From NCBI RefSeq assembly GCF_004208415.1, contig NZ_CP035758.1, positions 4,216,001 through 4,280,000 of the forward strand: DNA of 64,000 nucleotides. Direction: 5' to 3'. This document shows positions 43,542-53,607 of this stretch, one piece after another; the first letter of the stretch is position 1; every line of letters begins with the position of its first letter. This stretch comes from Ktedonosporobacter rubrisoli. GTDB lineage: Bacteria; Chloroflexota; Ktedonobacteria; Ktedonobacterales; Ktedonobacteraceae. The notes under the pieces were generated by a model, which had not been told where the DNA came from, searched no databases, and saw only the letters and a program-made list of their open reading frames with translations. The position numbers and the translations under genes were made by a program.

Positions 43542-44375
43542 ATGGTCACAACTTTCCAACGAGCCTATCCACCTACCCAACCTGCCCCTGGTCTGGCCTA
43601 TTGGTTTCCCTTCCGCGGAACTGAATTATTGGTTCGCGAACAGGGCCAGGAATTAAGCCTGGCCCTCTGTAACGCTGCAGACATGGCGATTTTCGAGCCC
43701 CAGGCTGCGCTTTATATCGGAACCCTGGGAGGAATTCCGTGTATGACCTGCGAAGTCGGCAGCGAAAGCGCCCTCCCGCAAGACTGGAAACTTCTGGGAT
43801 TGAGAGCACTTTTTGGGTGCTTTGAAGACGCAGCTTACGAAGCGGCAAGATATGCCTGGCAGATTCTCTACTGGCAACGCAACAGCCGCTATTGCCCCTA
43901 CTGTAGCCATCCCATGGGAGAGCTCTTTGAGAGCTGGGGGCGAAAATGTCCCAACTGCGGCTATATTGGCTACCCTCCGGTTATCCCTGCTATTCTCGTA
44001 CTCGTCCACAACGGTGATCAGGTTCTTCTGGCCCATCAGCCCGGCTGGGGCAAACGCTACAGTATTCTTGCCGGTTTCGTTGAGCCCGGCGAAACGCTAG
44101 AGGAATGCGTTAAACGCGAAGTGCGCGAAGAAGTTAATATCGAGATCGACGATGTAACGTATGTAGCCAGCCAGCCCTGGCCTTTTCCGACACAGCTCAT
44201 GATCGGCTTTACGGCTCGCTATGTAAGCGGTGAAATCCATCCAGATCAGCAAGAGCTGGATCACGCGGCCTGGTTCCGCTTCGATGACCTGCCTGAATTG
44301 CCGGCGCCGCTCAGCCTTTCCTATCAGATCATCAAAACGTGGGTCGATACTCAGACAGCTGGCGCACATACATAA
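43542..44375 (+). CDS. nudC: NAD(+) diphosphatase / NADH pyrophosphatase
   Basis: 277 aa. A zinc ribbon (YCPYCSHPMG...KCPNCGYIGYPPVIPA), a Nudix box GFVEPGETLEECVKREVREEVNIEI, and the NudC-specific SQPWPFPTQLM motif downstream. It hydrolyses NADH/NAD+ and can remove NAD caps from RNA. Complete and of normal length. Confidence 0.93.
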   Translation: MVTTFQRAYPPTQPAPGLAYWFPFRGTELLVREQGQELSLALCNAADMAIFEPQAALYIGTLGGIPCMTCEVGSESALPQDWKLLGLRALFGCFEDAAYEAARYAWQILYWQRNSRYCPYCSHPMGELFESWGRKCPNCGYIGYPPVIPAILVLVHNGDQVLLAHQPGWGKRYSILAGFVEPGETLEECVKREVREEVNIEIDDVTYVASQPWPFPTQLMIGFTARYVSGEIHPDQQELDHAAWFRFDDLPELPAPLSLSYQIIKTWVDTQTAGAHT

Positions 44376-44525
44376 AGGGAAAATGCCATCCCAGCAGCTT
44401 CATAAAGCACAGGCCAGTAGAGCAATGGAGAAGCTTATCTCATCCATTGCTCAGGGCTCGCAGCTTGAAGAACTGCCTGTCTGTGGCCGGCCATATTCAA
44501 ACAGTTCGGCATACACGCATAGCGC

Positions 44526-45293
44526 TTAGCAGGGGCGCATAAGCACGCCGCGGGACTGCAGATAGGCTTTCACATCGCGTACCCGAAACTCGCCAAAGTG
44601 GAAAATTGAAGCGGCTAACACGGCATCGGCGCCTCCTGTAGTCAAGCCCTCATAGAGATGTTCCAGCGAGCCAACGCCGCCAGAGGCGATAACGGGCACC
44701 GTCACGGCCGCCGCGATCTTCGCATTGAGATCCAGATCATAGCCCTGCCGGGTCCCGTCGCGATCCATGCTGGTCAGGAGGATCTCGCCAGCTCCAAGCT
44801 CAACGCCGCGCTGCGCCCATTCGCGAGCATCCATACCGGTAGGTGTACGCCCACCGTGAATAAATACTTCATAACCGCTGGGCATCTGCGCGTTGGAGCG
44901 CGCATCTATGGCCAGAACAATACACTGAGCGCCAAACTGCTCGGCGCCCGCGCGCAAGACTTCTGGATTCTGCACCGCCGCCGTATTGAGCGAGGTCTTG
45001 TCGGCTCCCGCACCCAGCGTCGCCCGAATATCCTCTACAGTCCGTATACCACCGCCTACAGTTACTGGAATAAAGACCTGCTCGGCAGTTCGTCTTACCA
45101 CGTCAAGCATGGTTGCGCGCTTCTCATAGGAGGCTGTAATATCGAGAAAAACTACCTCATCTGCCCCTTCAGCATTGTAAAAAGTTGCCAGTTCCACAGG
45201 ATCGCCGGCGTCGCGCAAGTTGACAAAGTTGACCCCTTTGACAACGCGCCCATCGGCAACATCCAGGCAGGGAATAATACGCTTGGTCAACAT
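44526..45293 (-). CDS. hisF: Imidazole glycerol phosphate synthase, cyclase subunit
   Basis: 255-aa (beta-alpha)8 barrel that, with HisH, makes imidazole glycerol phosphate and AICAR. Catalytic Asp in RIIPCLDVADGRVVKGVNF and in LTSMDRDGTRQGYDL. Start at 45293 follows GAGAGGTG; 2 bp after the hisA stop. Last gene of the arg-his operon. Confidence 0.96.
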   Translation of the reverse strand: MLTKRIIPCLDVADGRVVKGVNFVNLRDAGDPVELATFYNAEGADEVVFLDITASYEKRATMLDVVRRTAEQVFIPVTVGGGIRTVEDIRATLGAGADKTSLNTAAVQNPEVLRAGAEQFGAQCIVLAIDARSNAQMPSGYEVFIHGGRTPTGMDAREWAQRGVELGAGEILLTSMDRDGTRQGYDLDLNAKIAAAVTVPVIASGGVGSLEHLYEGLTTGGADAVLAASIFHFGEFRVRDVKAYLQSRGVLMRPC

Positions 45294-45295
45294 GC

Positions 45296-46015
45296 TCAGC
45301 ACCTCTCTAGCTCTTGAATCGCCCTTGCCAGCTCCACATCGCCGGTGTAGATAGCCTTGCCCACAATAGCCCCTTCTACGTCCAGCTCGGCGAGCGCCTG
45401 CAGATCAGCCAGAGAGCTCACTCCACCTGAGGCGATTAGCTGGCGTGATGTCGCGGCTTGCAGTTCTTTGAGAGCTTTGAGATTGGGACCACTCAGCGCA
45501 CCGTCACGCGCGATATCGGTATAGACAAAACGCTGCACTCCCACGGTCTCTAGCTCTGCCGCCAGTTCCGTAGCCTGCACCTGAGAGGTCTCGTGCCAGC
45601 CAGCAATAGCTACCAGCCCATTACGCGCATCTAGCCCTACCACAAGGCGCTCCTGCCAGCGCGATAGCGCCTCCTGCAAAAGCGCGCGATCGGTTAAAGC
45701 CACGGTACCCAGAATGACCCGTTCAGCACCAGTAGCCAGAACCTGCTCGATATGCGCCAGCGAACGCATTCCGCCCCCAACTTCTACCCGCAGGTTTGTC
45801 GCGGCACAAATGCGCTCAATCAACGCAGTATTTACAGGCTGTCCTTTAGCCGCACCATCAAGATCGACCACATGGAGCCAGCTCGCACCCGCTTCCTGCC
45901 AGCGTAACGCGACCTGAACGGGGTCCGTCCCATACGTCGTGACCTTAGCATAGTCTCCCTGATAAAGCCGCACACAGAGCCCATCTTTAATATCAATAGC
46001 CGGCAGAATGATCAT
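45296..46015 (-). CDS. hisA: ProFAR isomerase
   Basis: 239-aa barrel enzyme for the Amadori rearrangement before HisF/H. LPAIDIKDGLCVRLYQGDY at the N-terminus with the catalytic Asp, and VYTDIARDGALSGPN with the second. Starts in a 4-nt ATGA overlap with hisH. Confidence 0.96.
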   Translation of the reverse strand: MIILPAIDIKDGLCVRLYQGDYAKVTTYGTDPVQVALRWQEAGASWLHVVDLDGAAKGQPVNTALIERICAATNLRVEVGGGMRSLAHIEQVLATGAERVILGTVALTDRALLQEALSRWQERLVVGLDARNGLVAIAGWHETSQVQATELAAELETVGVQRFVYTDIARDGALSGPNLKALKELQAATSRQLIASGGVSSLADLQALAELDVEGAIVGKAIYTGDVELARAIQELERC

Positions 46016-46620
46016 CGCTGCACCCACTTTACAAAATTCTTTAACAACTGCAAGCCAACCGCGCCGCTCTTCTCAGGATGAAACTGCGTGCCCCAGACCT
46101 GCTCCGTGACAATCACGCTACAATAAGGCGAACCGTAGTCGGTAAGTGCGGCCACACCCTGCTCATCCTGCGGCTCTACGTAGTAGGAGTGGGCAAAATA
46201 GAAGTAAGCATCGGGCGGGATATCAGCAAAAATGGCTAGATTTTCGCGCAGGGGCCGCACCTGATTCCAGCCCATCTCAGGAATCTTCGGACCGTTGGGA
46301 ATGCGCAAAACGGAACCACGAAACAGATGCAAGCCATCTACCTCGCCCTCGGCATGGTGATCAGCGAGCAATTGCATGCCCAGGCAGATGCCCAGAAACG
46401 GCTTGCCCTGCTGCGTTGCCTGTCGAATAGCTACATCTATGCCCCGCTCAGTCATGCGTTGCATAGCCGATCCGCCAGAACCCACACCCGGCAGCACAAC
46501 CGCGCGCGACTCCGCTACCACAGCCGGATCATCCGTCACACGCACGCTTGCCCCTACATACTCCAGGGCCTTGGCAATGCTGCGAATGTTGCCGGCCCCA
46601 TAATCAATAATCGCAATCAT
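46012..46620 (-). CDS. hisH: Imidazole glycerol phosphate synthase, glutamine amidotransferase subunit
   Basis: 202 aa. Nucleophile Cys in FLGICLGMQLL, His and Glu in WGTQFHPEKSG. Supplies ammonia to HisF. ATGA overlaps on both sides show translational coupling. Confidence 0.96.
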   Translation of the reverse strand: MIAIIDYGAGNIRSIAKALEYVGASVRVTDDPAVVAESRAVVLPGVGSGGSAMQRMTERGIDVAIRQATQQGKPFLGICLGMQLLADHHAEGEVDGLHLFRGSVLRIPNGPKIPEMGWNQVRPLRENLAIFADIPPDAYFYFAHSYYVEPQDEQGVAALTDYGSPYCSVIVTEQVWGTQFHPEKSGAVGLQLLKNFVKWVQR

Positions 46621-48956
46621 GCTTCCGCTCCAATGCTTGCTAGATTAGCCATCTCCATGACCTGCGAGAGCCCCAGCCAACTAACCGAGGCCGGCATGCG
46701 CTTCTCATCCAGCAAGTTCACAGTTAGTAGAGGACAACACATTAAGGCCAGCCTGACCAGTTCAGACCAATCGTCTGGCAACGCCAGCTGGGCGCGCAAG
46801 AACTCTTTAAGAGGCCCGAAGAGATATGTTAGCTTTGTCTCCCACAGCGCCTGGCGCACGGGCGCCAGAACATAATTATGCTCAACGCTAACTGTTGAGC
46901 CACGCAAGGCTACCGATACCTGCAAATCGCGCGCAATCTCCTGTGGAAAGTACATCCAGCTGGCATATACATTGTGAAAGAGAGGCTTGACCACATCAAG
47001 CAGGGGCGAATGACGTCCGGCAAAGGCCGGGTCAAAATAGAGATAGTCCTGCTCACGTTCTAAAAACACATTGCCAAAGTGCGCATCGCCATGTCCAATA
47101 ACCGTCAGCGCAGCTCGCGCCGGATTGAGCACAACCTTGGCACGCTCAATCAACTCACCCAATGATCCTTCAAGCGCTCTTCCATTTACCATCCAGCGAT
47201 AGCCCAACAACTCGTCAAATGGAATACCGCCAACCTGCTGCTCGCCCGTGGCAGGTAAGGCAACCAGCTTGCCAGAGTAAAAATTGTGCAGGCGCCCTCC
47301 CGTGATGCGATGCCAGAAAAGCTGATGGATCGGCGCCCGCGCATGCTCGTCAGCAGTACTCGCCTGAAGCGTAGCCTGATAGATCCGCAGCAAGCGCTCA
47401 CACTCGCGCTTCTCAGCTTCCACCAGCATGGCTACACTGGCCTGACTTGTATCGCCAGTCTCTACAGCACGCATCAAATCAAACATAACCGGCCAATGCA
47501 CCACGGGATAGACAACCATCTGCTGACCCTTTTCATGGACTGTATGCAAAGGCCTGACGATATTGTAGCCGGCTTTGTGCAACAGTTCGGCATGATAATA
47601 CTCTTCAAGAACACCCTGCTCCTCAACATGCGTCTTGAAAAAGTATTCTTCCGAGCCTAGCCGATAGATGCCATTAAACGAGTTAAGCGAGACAGGTTTG
47701 GGCGTCAGCGTAATAGCTTCTGTCTGCAAGCCCATATGCTGGGTAAACCAATGCTGCAAGAGGAGCTCGGCTTTGGCCCGCTCGCTAAATTGCAGGCGCT
47801 GAATAGTAGCTAGATCGTCGATCTGTTCTAAGAGCGCAGGCACTTTTGTGATATCCTCAACTATAAAATCGGGCTGGCTCTGCGCCAATAAGGCCCGCGC
47901 CTCTGGCGTACGCGCTCCGGTGAGCACGGCAATCACAATAGCACCAGCCGCGCGGCCACCACGTACGTCGCTGGGCGTATCGCCGACCACGATAAAGCTC
48001 CCACGGGGTAACGCTGGCTGTCCAGGCTGATAAGCTGGATTGGCAGCGCGCGCAAACTGGTAAGGATGGGGCTTTACCAGCGAAGGTGCATTTTGCTTAC
48101 CGCCGCACGCCTTCAATCCGCGCTCGGCCTCAGCTACCTGGTCATGAGTCACTATATGCTGAGCGGCAAAGTAACGCAGCAGGCCATAGTTTTGCAGCGG
48201 GGTGATGCTCTCCTGTCCCGGCCGACCGGTGGCGATCCCCAGCGTATAGCCCAACGCCTGCAGTTTTTCCAGCGCTGGATAGAGCTGCTCAACCGGCAGC
48301 AGCGGCTTCTCAAAATGAATACAACCAGGCTTACCAGCTTGCGCCGGAGCATGCCCATAAGAACGGGTATAGAGCTCTTCGCCAAGATACCACTCCTGAA
48401 ACAGATCCTTACAGAAGTCCCAGGAAGGGCTATAACGGGCAAAAACGCCCTCAATATGCTGGCCCAGAACCTCGCTGGCATAGGCGTCAAAGCGTTGCAG
48501 CAATTCGAGACCACTATATCCACGAAAGAGAGGTGTCTCAAAGACGTGGAAGCGAGCGGGATCGATCTCTAAGGCTCCAGGCAAACGAGCAAGCTGTTCC
48601 CTAAAAGATTCCGTCCAGTCTTGCTCCCAGGGGCGCAGGGGGAGCAAATCAGCGCAATCGGGAAGCAGAGCCAGCAAATGGATCAAGTATAGACAAAATC
48701 CGGCATAGCAAGTATCCCAGTTAGAGTTCACCGAACGCGCTTTAAGATCGACAATCACCGACTCAGGAAGGATCTTTGCGCTCAGCTGATGGCTGAGCAC
48801 AGCGGTAGACGGGGGAGTATATACTCCCCCACTATGGCCAATATTCCAATACTGCGGGCTATAGAGCAATTCATGCAACACCAACCCTGCCGTATCCCAA
48901 TAAGCCTCTTCGCTGGTAATCACACCATCCAGATCAAATACGACTATATTACTCAA
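46617..48956 (-). CDS. HAD hydrolase fused to an APH-type phosphotransferase
   Basis: 779 aa. Residues ~1-385 are a HAD phosphatase (VFDLDGVITSE motif I, LGIATGRPG motif II, KPHPYQF motif III, VVGDTPSDVRGGRAAG motif IV). Residues ~400-700 are an aminoglycoside-phosphotransferase/choline-kinase fold (VIGHGDAHFGNVFL catalytic loop, DPAFAGRHSPLLDVVK metal motif). It lies inside the his operon with ATGA overlaps to hisG and hisH. Histidine synthesis needs a histidinol-phosphatase and none is otherwise visible here, so the HAD half is a candidate, but its cap and motifs look more like phosphoglycolate phosphatases. Substrate unknown. Confidence 0.78.
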   Translation of the reverse strand: MSNIVVFDLDGVITSEEAYWDTAGLVLHELLYSPQYWNIGHSGGVYTPPSTAVLSHQLSAKILPESVIVDLKARSVNSNWDTCYAGFCLYLIHLLALLPDCADLLPLRPWEQDWTESFREQLARLPGALEIDPARFHVFETPLFRGYSGLELLQRFDAYASEVLGQHIEGVFARYSPSWDFCKDLFQEWYLGEELYTRSYGHAPAQAGKPGCIHFEKPLLPVEQLYPALEKLQALGYTLGIATGRPGQESITPLQNYGLLRYFAAQHIVTHDQVAEAERGLKACGGKQNAPSLVKPHPYQFARAANPAYQPGQPALPRGSFIVVGDTPSDVRGGRAAGAIVIAVLTGARTPEARALLAQSQPDFIVEDITKVPALLEQIDDLATIQRLQFSERAKAELLLQHWFTQHMGLQTEAITLTPKPVSLNSFNGIYRLGSEEYFFKTHVEEQGVLEEYYHAELLHKAGYNIVRPLHTVHEKGQQMVVYPVVHWPVMFDLMRAVETGDTSQASVAMLVEAEKRECERLLRIYQATLQASTADEHARAPIHQLFWHRITGGRLHNFYSGKLVALPATGEQQVGGIPFDELLGYRWMVNGRALEGSLGELIERAKVVLNPARAALTVIGHGDAHFGNVFLEREQDYLYFDPAFAGRHSPLLDVVKPLFHNVYASWMYFPQEIARDLQVSVALRGSTVSVEHNYVLAPVRQALWETKLTYLFGPLKEFLRAQLALPDDWSELVRLALMCCPLLTVNLLDEKRMPASVSWLGLSQVMEMANLASIGAEA

Positions 48957-50038
48957 CGCATCCTCTTTAGCCGTTCATGCAAGGCACGAACACTTACCGA
49001 CTCTTTTGTAAAACAGTATGTAAGCGGAGTCACATTAACATTCACCGCACCAGCGCCACGCAAGACAGCAATGACTTCTAGCAGTTCTGAAACCTCTGTG
49101 CGACCACCGACAACACCCGAGATAGTATACCAACCGGTGCCCATATTACTGATAAGGTCAGAGGCCGTGATGCGAAACTCCAGATTTGGCGCGATGGCCC
49201 GCAGACGGTGCTTCAACCCTGCGCAAATGTTCTGCATAGCCTCAGCATTCTCGGCGCGCACCTCGGCAACCAGCATAGAGCGATTACGGGCCTGCACGCG
49301 TGCCTCGATGAGCTCTAGCATAATCTCAGTGACGCGCAATACTTCGGGATTCTGGCTCAGCAACTCGGCATTACCAATCATAGTGGCCTGCGAGCGCAAG
49401 ACCACGCCATCATCCAGCAACTTCAAATGGTTCTCGCGCAGCGTCGTCCCCGTCTCCGTCAGATCCACGATCAGATCAGCAGTATCTGTCAGCGGGGCCG
49501 CCTCTAGAGCGCCATGCGGCGAAAATATCTTGCAATGAGTAATATTATGGCGACGGAGAAACTGCCCCGTCAGGATGGGATACTTGGTTGCGATACGCAA
49601 GCCATGGCCCTTGTGGGTGCGATAATAGCCAGAGAGATGCCAGAGATCAGCACAGGTACTTACATCGATCCATGTCTCGGGTACAGCAACGACCAGGCGG
49701 CACCCACCATAGCCCAGATCACGCACCAACACCATAGTCTCTTCGTCGTGATCTTCCTCCTCAGCCTCTTCATCCCCATAGCCCCGATGCTCGGCCAGAA
49801 TATCATAGCCAGTAATGCCAAGAGCTGCGTCGCCACTCTGCACCAGTTCAGGTATATCGGCAGCACGTTGAAAGACAACTTCTATCTCAGACATACTCTT
49901 GATGCGCGCCAAATACTGGCGTGGATTGCTACGATTGACTTTCAGGCCGCACTCGGCCAGAAATGCCAGCGTTGCAGATTCTAGAGCGCCTTTTCCTGGC
50001 AGTGCCAGGCGTACACTACCATTTACACTCACAGACAC
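48953..50038 (-). CDS. hisG: ATP phosphoribosyltransferase, long form
   Basis: 361 aa; first step of histidine synthesis. PRPP-binding DLIVDLTETGTTLREN and RLALPGKG at the start. The C-terminal ~75 aa are the ACT-like regulatory HisG_C domain, so this is the long, histidine-sensitive type. An unusual acidic insertion (GDEEAEEEDHDEE) near residue 90 makes it longer than usual. 10-bp overlap with the upstream HisZ/HisS-like gene. Confidence 0.93.
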   Translation of the reverse strand: MSVSVNGSVRLALPGKGALESATLAFLAECGLKVNRSNPRQYLARIKSMSEIEVVFQRAADIPELVQSGDAALGITGYDILAEHRGYGDEEAEEEDHDEETMVLVRDLGYGGCRLVVAVPETWIDVSTCADLWHLSGYYRTHKGHGLRIATKYPILTGQFLRRHNITHCKIFSPHGALEAAPLTDTADLIVDLTETGTTLRENHLKLLDDGVVLRSQATMIGNAELLSQNPEVLRVTEIMLELIEARVQARNRSMLVAEVRAENAEAMQNICAGLKHRLRAIAPNLEFRITASDLISNMGTGWYTISGVVGGRTEVSELLEVIAVLRGAGAVNVNVTPLTYCFTKESVSVRALHERLKRMR

Positions 50039-51531
50039 TGCTCCTCATCTAAAACTCTATTCAGGAGCGACTCGATGCGCGCCTCCTGTTCCTCACCTGT
50101 CAACAGATCGCGTACAGTAACCACGCCCTTCTGCTGCTCATCCTCGCCGACAATTAAAGCCAGGCGGATCTGCTTTTTGGAGGCAAGCTTTAAGCCCGCT
50201 CCCACGCCATGTCCGGTCACATCCACTTCGGTACGCATACCCAGATTACGAGCCGAGCGCGCTACCTGCATGGCATAGGGAACATCCTGCGAGCTTACAG
50301 GAACTACCAGAGCCTGGGTGGCCGCAGTCCCTGGCAGATTGCCACTGGAGATATGCGAGAGCAGGCGCTCAACCCCAAAGGAGAAGCCACAGGCCTGCGT
50401 ATCGTGGGAGCCGCCTACTGCGCGCATGAGGCGATCATAGCGTCCACCACCACAAAGCTGAGCATCAAAACCGTCCTCGCCCTGACCATGGATCTCAAAA
50501 ACCAGTCCGGTATAATAGCTTACGCCGCGCCCAAGCGATAAATTGAGCACAATTTGTTGTTCGGGAACGCCACACTGCTCCACTACGGTTACCAGCTGCT
50601 GGAGCTCGGCCAGAGGAGTAGCATCAAGTCCGTAACGATCCAACAGGCTACGCAAAGCCTCAAAGACTTCGGGCGGCGAGCCCGTCACAGCGCGCAGGGC
50701 ACGCAAGAATTCCAGCGCATGCAAGATTTGCCGCCGCTGCTCGCTGCGCCCCACTTTCCACAAGAAGCGCTCAACTACCTCGTGGCGCGTGGCATCATCC
50801 CCAAAGGAGATGCTGATTCCATTGAGCAGCGAGGTAATATAGCGTGCCTCGACTTTGCCATTCTGCGAGGCACTTTCTGCCATCTTTTCTATCGAGAGAT
50901 CGGGCGGATAGAGCGCTTCTAGCCGCGCCTGAGCGAGTTGTTCGCCCTCCTCAGAGCGGCTTATCTGCTCCATCAAGCTTAAAAGCAAGTGGGCCGCGTG
51001 ATCATCGAGATGTAAACGATTAATGAAGCCGCTGGCGACTCCGATATGCCCCAGTTCCAGACGATAGCTGGAAATATTCAACTCGTGCAGAACACCGCAG
51101 GCCAGCTGCAATATTTCTGCATCGGCAGCAGCAGCATGTCCACCCAGCAACTCGACCCCAATCTGCGTATGCTGGCGATAGCGCTCACGGCCTGGCGACT
51201 CGTAGCGAAAGATCGGTCCGGCATACTGAAAGCGCAACGGCAAGGGCTGCCGCTGATAGTGATCGAGATAGAGGCGGCAGATCGAGGCCGTATAATCCGG
51301 ACGCAAACATAGCTCATGGTTATGCAGCCGAAAAGCGTAAAGATTCTGCCACAGTTCCTGACCAAAGCTGGCCCGGAAAAGATCACTGCGCTCAAGAATG
51401 GGAGGGTCGACAGGCATATAGCCCGCCAGACCCAGGAATGTACTGAGTTGGTCTATCACCCAACGCTGATGCTGATGCGCTTCTGGTAAGAGATCATGCA
51501 TACCACGCAATCGCTCAACGCGCTTCTTCAT
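50029..51531 (-). CDS. HisZ/HisS-like class II aminoacyl-tRNA synthetase homologue
   Basis: About 500 aa. Motif 2 FRYESPGRERYRQHTQIGVELLGG and the HisRS fold are clear. LRPDYTASICRL (HisRS: LRPEGTA) and RGVSYYTG (HisRS: RGLDYYT, Asp replaced by Ser) argue for a HisZ-type non-charging protein. Yet a C-terminal anticodon-binding domain (LVVPVSSQDVPYAMQVAR...) is retained, which HisZ lacks. Start at 51531 follows AAAGGA. hisG nearby is the long form that does not need HisZ, so the role is open. Confidence 0.75.
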   Translation of the reverse strand: MKKRVERLRGMHDLLPEAHQHQRWVIDQLSTFLGLAGYMPVDPPILERSDLFRASFGQELWQNLYAFRLHNHELCLRPDYTASICRLYLDHYQRQPLPLRFQYAGPIFRYESPGRERYRQHTQIGVELLGGHAAAADAEILQLACGVLHELNISSYRLELGHIGVASGFINRLHLDDHAAHLLLSLMEQISRSEEGEQLAQARLEALYPPDLSIEKMAESASQNGKVEARYITSLLNGISISFGDDATRHEVVERFLWKVGRSEQRRQILHALEFLRALRAVTGSPPEVFEALRSLLDRYGLDATPLAELQQLVTVVEQCGVPEQQIVLNLSLGRGVSYYTGLVFEIHGQGEDGFDAQLCGGGRYDRLMRAVGGSHDTQACGFSFGVERLLSHISSGNLPGTAATQALVVPVSSQDVPYAMQVARSARNLGMRTEVDVTGHGVGAGLKLASKKQIRLALIVGEDEQQKGVVTVRDLLTGEEQEARIESLLNRVLDEEQCL

Positions 51532-51570
51532 AAACATCCTTTCAAATACGGCAAACTTGCTTGCCGATAT

Positions 51571-52440
51571 TTAGCGTATAATCATAGTGCCGGCACCCTG
51601 ATCGGTGAATAACTCACGCAAGAGCACGTGTGATTCGCGCCCATCCACAATATGGACGCGCGGCACCGCAGCCAGCGCATCAAGACAAGCCGACACCTTG
51701 GGAATCATTCCTCCGTTAATAACGCCTTCCTCGATTAGTTTTTTGGCCTCAACCTCGCTCAGCTCGGAGATCAACGAGCCGTCAGCTCGACAAATCCCCG
51801 TTACATTGCTTAAGAAGATAAGCTTCTCGGCGTCGAGGGCTCCGGCAAGATGAGCAGCAACCAGATCAGCATTGATATTCAGGCAGATGCCATCCGGGCC
51901 TTCACCGAGAGGAGACACGATGGGAATATAACCCTGCGAGATAAGTGCCTGCACAGGAGTAGGATCTACCGCTTCAATCTCTCCCACAAACCCCAGGCGC
52001 TCGTCAGCAATATGCGCATGCACCATACTACCATCAGTTCCGCTCAGACCAATTGCTTTACCTCCCAACTGGGAAGTCATGAGCACCAATCCCTGGTTGA
52101 CCTGGCCCAGCAACACCATACGCACGACTTCCAGGGTCGGGGCATCGGTGACGCGCAAGCCATTCTCAAAACGCGCAGGCAAATTGAGCTTCTTCAGCCA
52201 CTCATTTATATATGGACCACCCCCATGCACAAGCACTGGATGAGCGCCCAGAGCATGGAGCCAGACAATATCTTGCATGACCATACGCTGATGCTCAAGC
52301 GTGCTTCCCCCTAATTTTATCACGAGTGTTTTGCCCTTTAAAAAGTCAATATAGGGCAAGGCTTCACCCAATACCTGAGCGATGAGATGATGATCGCTAA
52401 CAATGTCGCCATCGGGCGTGCGCGAAAAAGCAATAGTCAT
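51571..52440 (-). CDS. argB: Acetylglutamate kinase
   Basis: 289 aa; second step of arginine synthesis. VIKLGGSTLEH nucleotide loop, VLVHGGGPYINEWL, GLSGTDGSMVHA, and GGMIPKVSACLDAL near the C-terminus. GAGGAG directly precedes the ATG. 54 bp behind argC. Confidence 0.95.
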   Translation of the reverse strand: MTIAFSRTPDGDIVSDHHLIAQVLGEALPYIDFLKGKTLVIKLGGSTLEHQRMVMQDIVWLHALGAHPVLVHGGGPYINEWLKKLNLPARFENGLRVTDAPTLEVVRMVLLGQVNQGLVLMTSQLGGKAIGLSGTDGSMVHAHIADERLGFVGEIEAVDPTPVQALISQGYIPIVSPLGEGPDGICLNINADLVAAHLAGALDAEKLIFLSNVTGICRADGSLISELSEVEAKKLIEEGVINGGMIPKVSACLDALAAVPRVHIVDGRESHVLLRELFTDQGAGTMIIR

Positions 52441-52494
52441 TACTCCTCATACTCCTCTCTCCACATAAAATGGAGAATAAAAAGGCATTTCTGC

Positions 52495-53583
52495 TTAAGG
52501 ATTTACTCCTACAATTGACAAGCCCATAGTTTCCGGATATCCATAGAGCAAATTTGCATTCTGCACGGCCTGACCAGAGGCTCCCTTCACCAGGTTATCC
52601 AGGCACGAGATCACGATGAGGCGCTGTGTGCGCACATCTACCACAGGATAAATGAAACAATGATTGCTACCATATGTCCATTTGGTATGCGGGGGCTGAT
52701 CCACGACATGCACAAATGGTTCGTTAGCATAGTATTCTTCATAGAGAGCACGTATTTCAGCTGTTGTTGGCATACGCTGCTGGGCATCTGGCTTGAGATC
52801 AGCATAACAGGTAGCCAGAATTCCTCGCGTCATTGGCGCCAGGTGAGGGATAAAAGTTATGCGTGGCGGAGCGCTCAGGGGATGTCCGCCATCCTTAGCT
52901 CCCGCAATGAGCTCTTGCACAATCTCGGCCAGGTGTCGATGACCCTCAAGGCTATAAGCGCTCATATCCTCATTTACTTCAGCATAGTGGGTTTTGAGGG
53001 AAGGGCTTCGCCCGGCGCCGCTGATACCCGTTTTACTATCTATAATTACGTCAGGATTGATAATACCGGCAGCAAAGGCAGGCAAGAGACCGAGAATAGC
53101 TGTGCTTGAATGGCAGCCTGGATTGGCCACAAGTGAAGATTTACGAATTCGTTCGCGATAGCGCTCGCACAATCCATAGACGGCATCCTCTATTAGCGCG
53201 GGCGCCGGATGGACATGCTTATACCATTCCTCATAGACGGCAACATCATATAAACGAAAATCGGCTGAGAGGTCTACGACCCTGGTTCCCCGTTTCAAGA
53301 GGTGCGCAACCATCTCAGCAGCTGCCGCGTGTGGAAGACAGACAAAGGCCAGATCTGTCTGCGCGGGTTCCTCGCCAATGACCAGCTTTGGATTGACTGC
53401 CGGTGTCGCTGCTTGATTGAAAGCCAGCAGACTGCTCAGTTGGGGAAAGACCTCATCCAGGCGTTTACCAACGGCACTGCGTCCGGTTACCGAAGTCACC
53501 ACGAACTGGGGATGCTGTGACAGCAAGCGCAGTAACTCCAATCCGGTATAGCTTGTCACATTAACAATAGAAACACTAGGCAT
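52495..53583 (-). CDS. argC: N-acetyl-gamma-glutamyl-phosphate reductase
   Basis: 362 aa; third step of arginine synthesis. Catalytic Cys in VANPGCHSSTAILGLLP; N-terminal NAD(P) fold; HLAPMTRGILATCYADL. AAAGGGGATG site before the ATG. First structural gene of the operon, directly behind the T-box leader. Confidence 0.95.
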   Translation of the reverse strand: MPSVSIVNVTSYTGLELLRLLSQHPQFVVTSVTGRSAVGKRLDEVFPQLSSLLAFNQAATPAVNPKLVIGEEPAQTDLAFVCLPHAAAAEMVAHLLKRGTRVVDLSADFRLYDVAVYEEWYKHVHPAPALIEDAVYGLCERYRERIRKSSLVANPGCHSSTAILGLLPAFAAGIINPDVIIDSKTGISGAGRSPSLKTHYAEVNEDMSAYSLEGHRHLAEIVQELIAGAKDGGHPLSAPPRITFIPHLAPMTRGILATCYADLKPDAQQRMPTTAEIRALYEEYYANEPFVHVVDQPPHTKWTYGSNHCFIYPVVDVRTQRLIVISCLDNLVKGASGQAVQNANLLYGYPETMGLSIVGVNP

Positions 53584-53607
53584 GTATCATCCCCTTTAAT
53601 TTATGCA

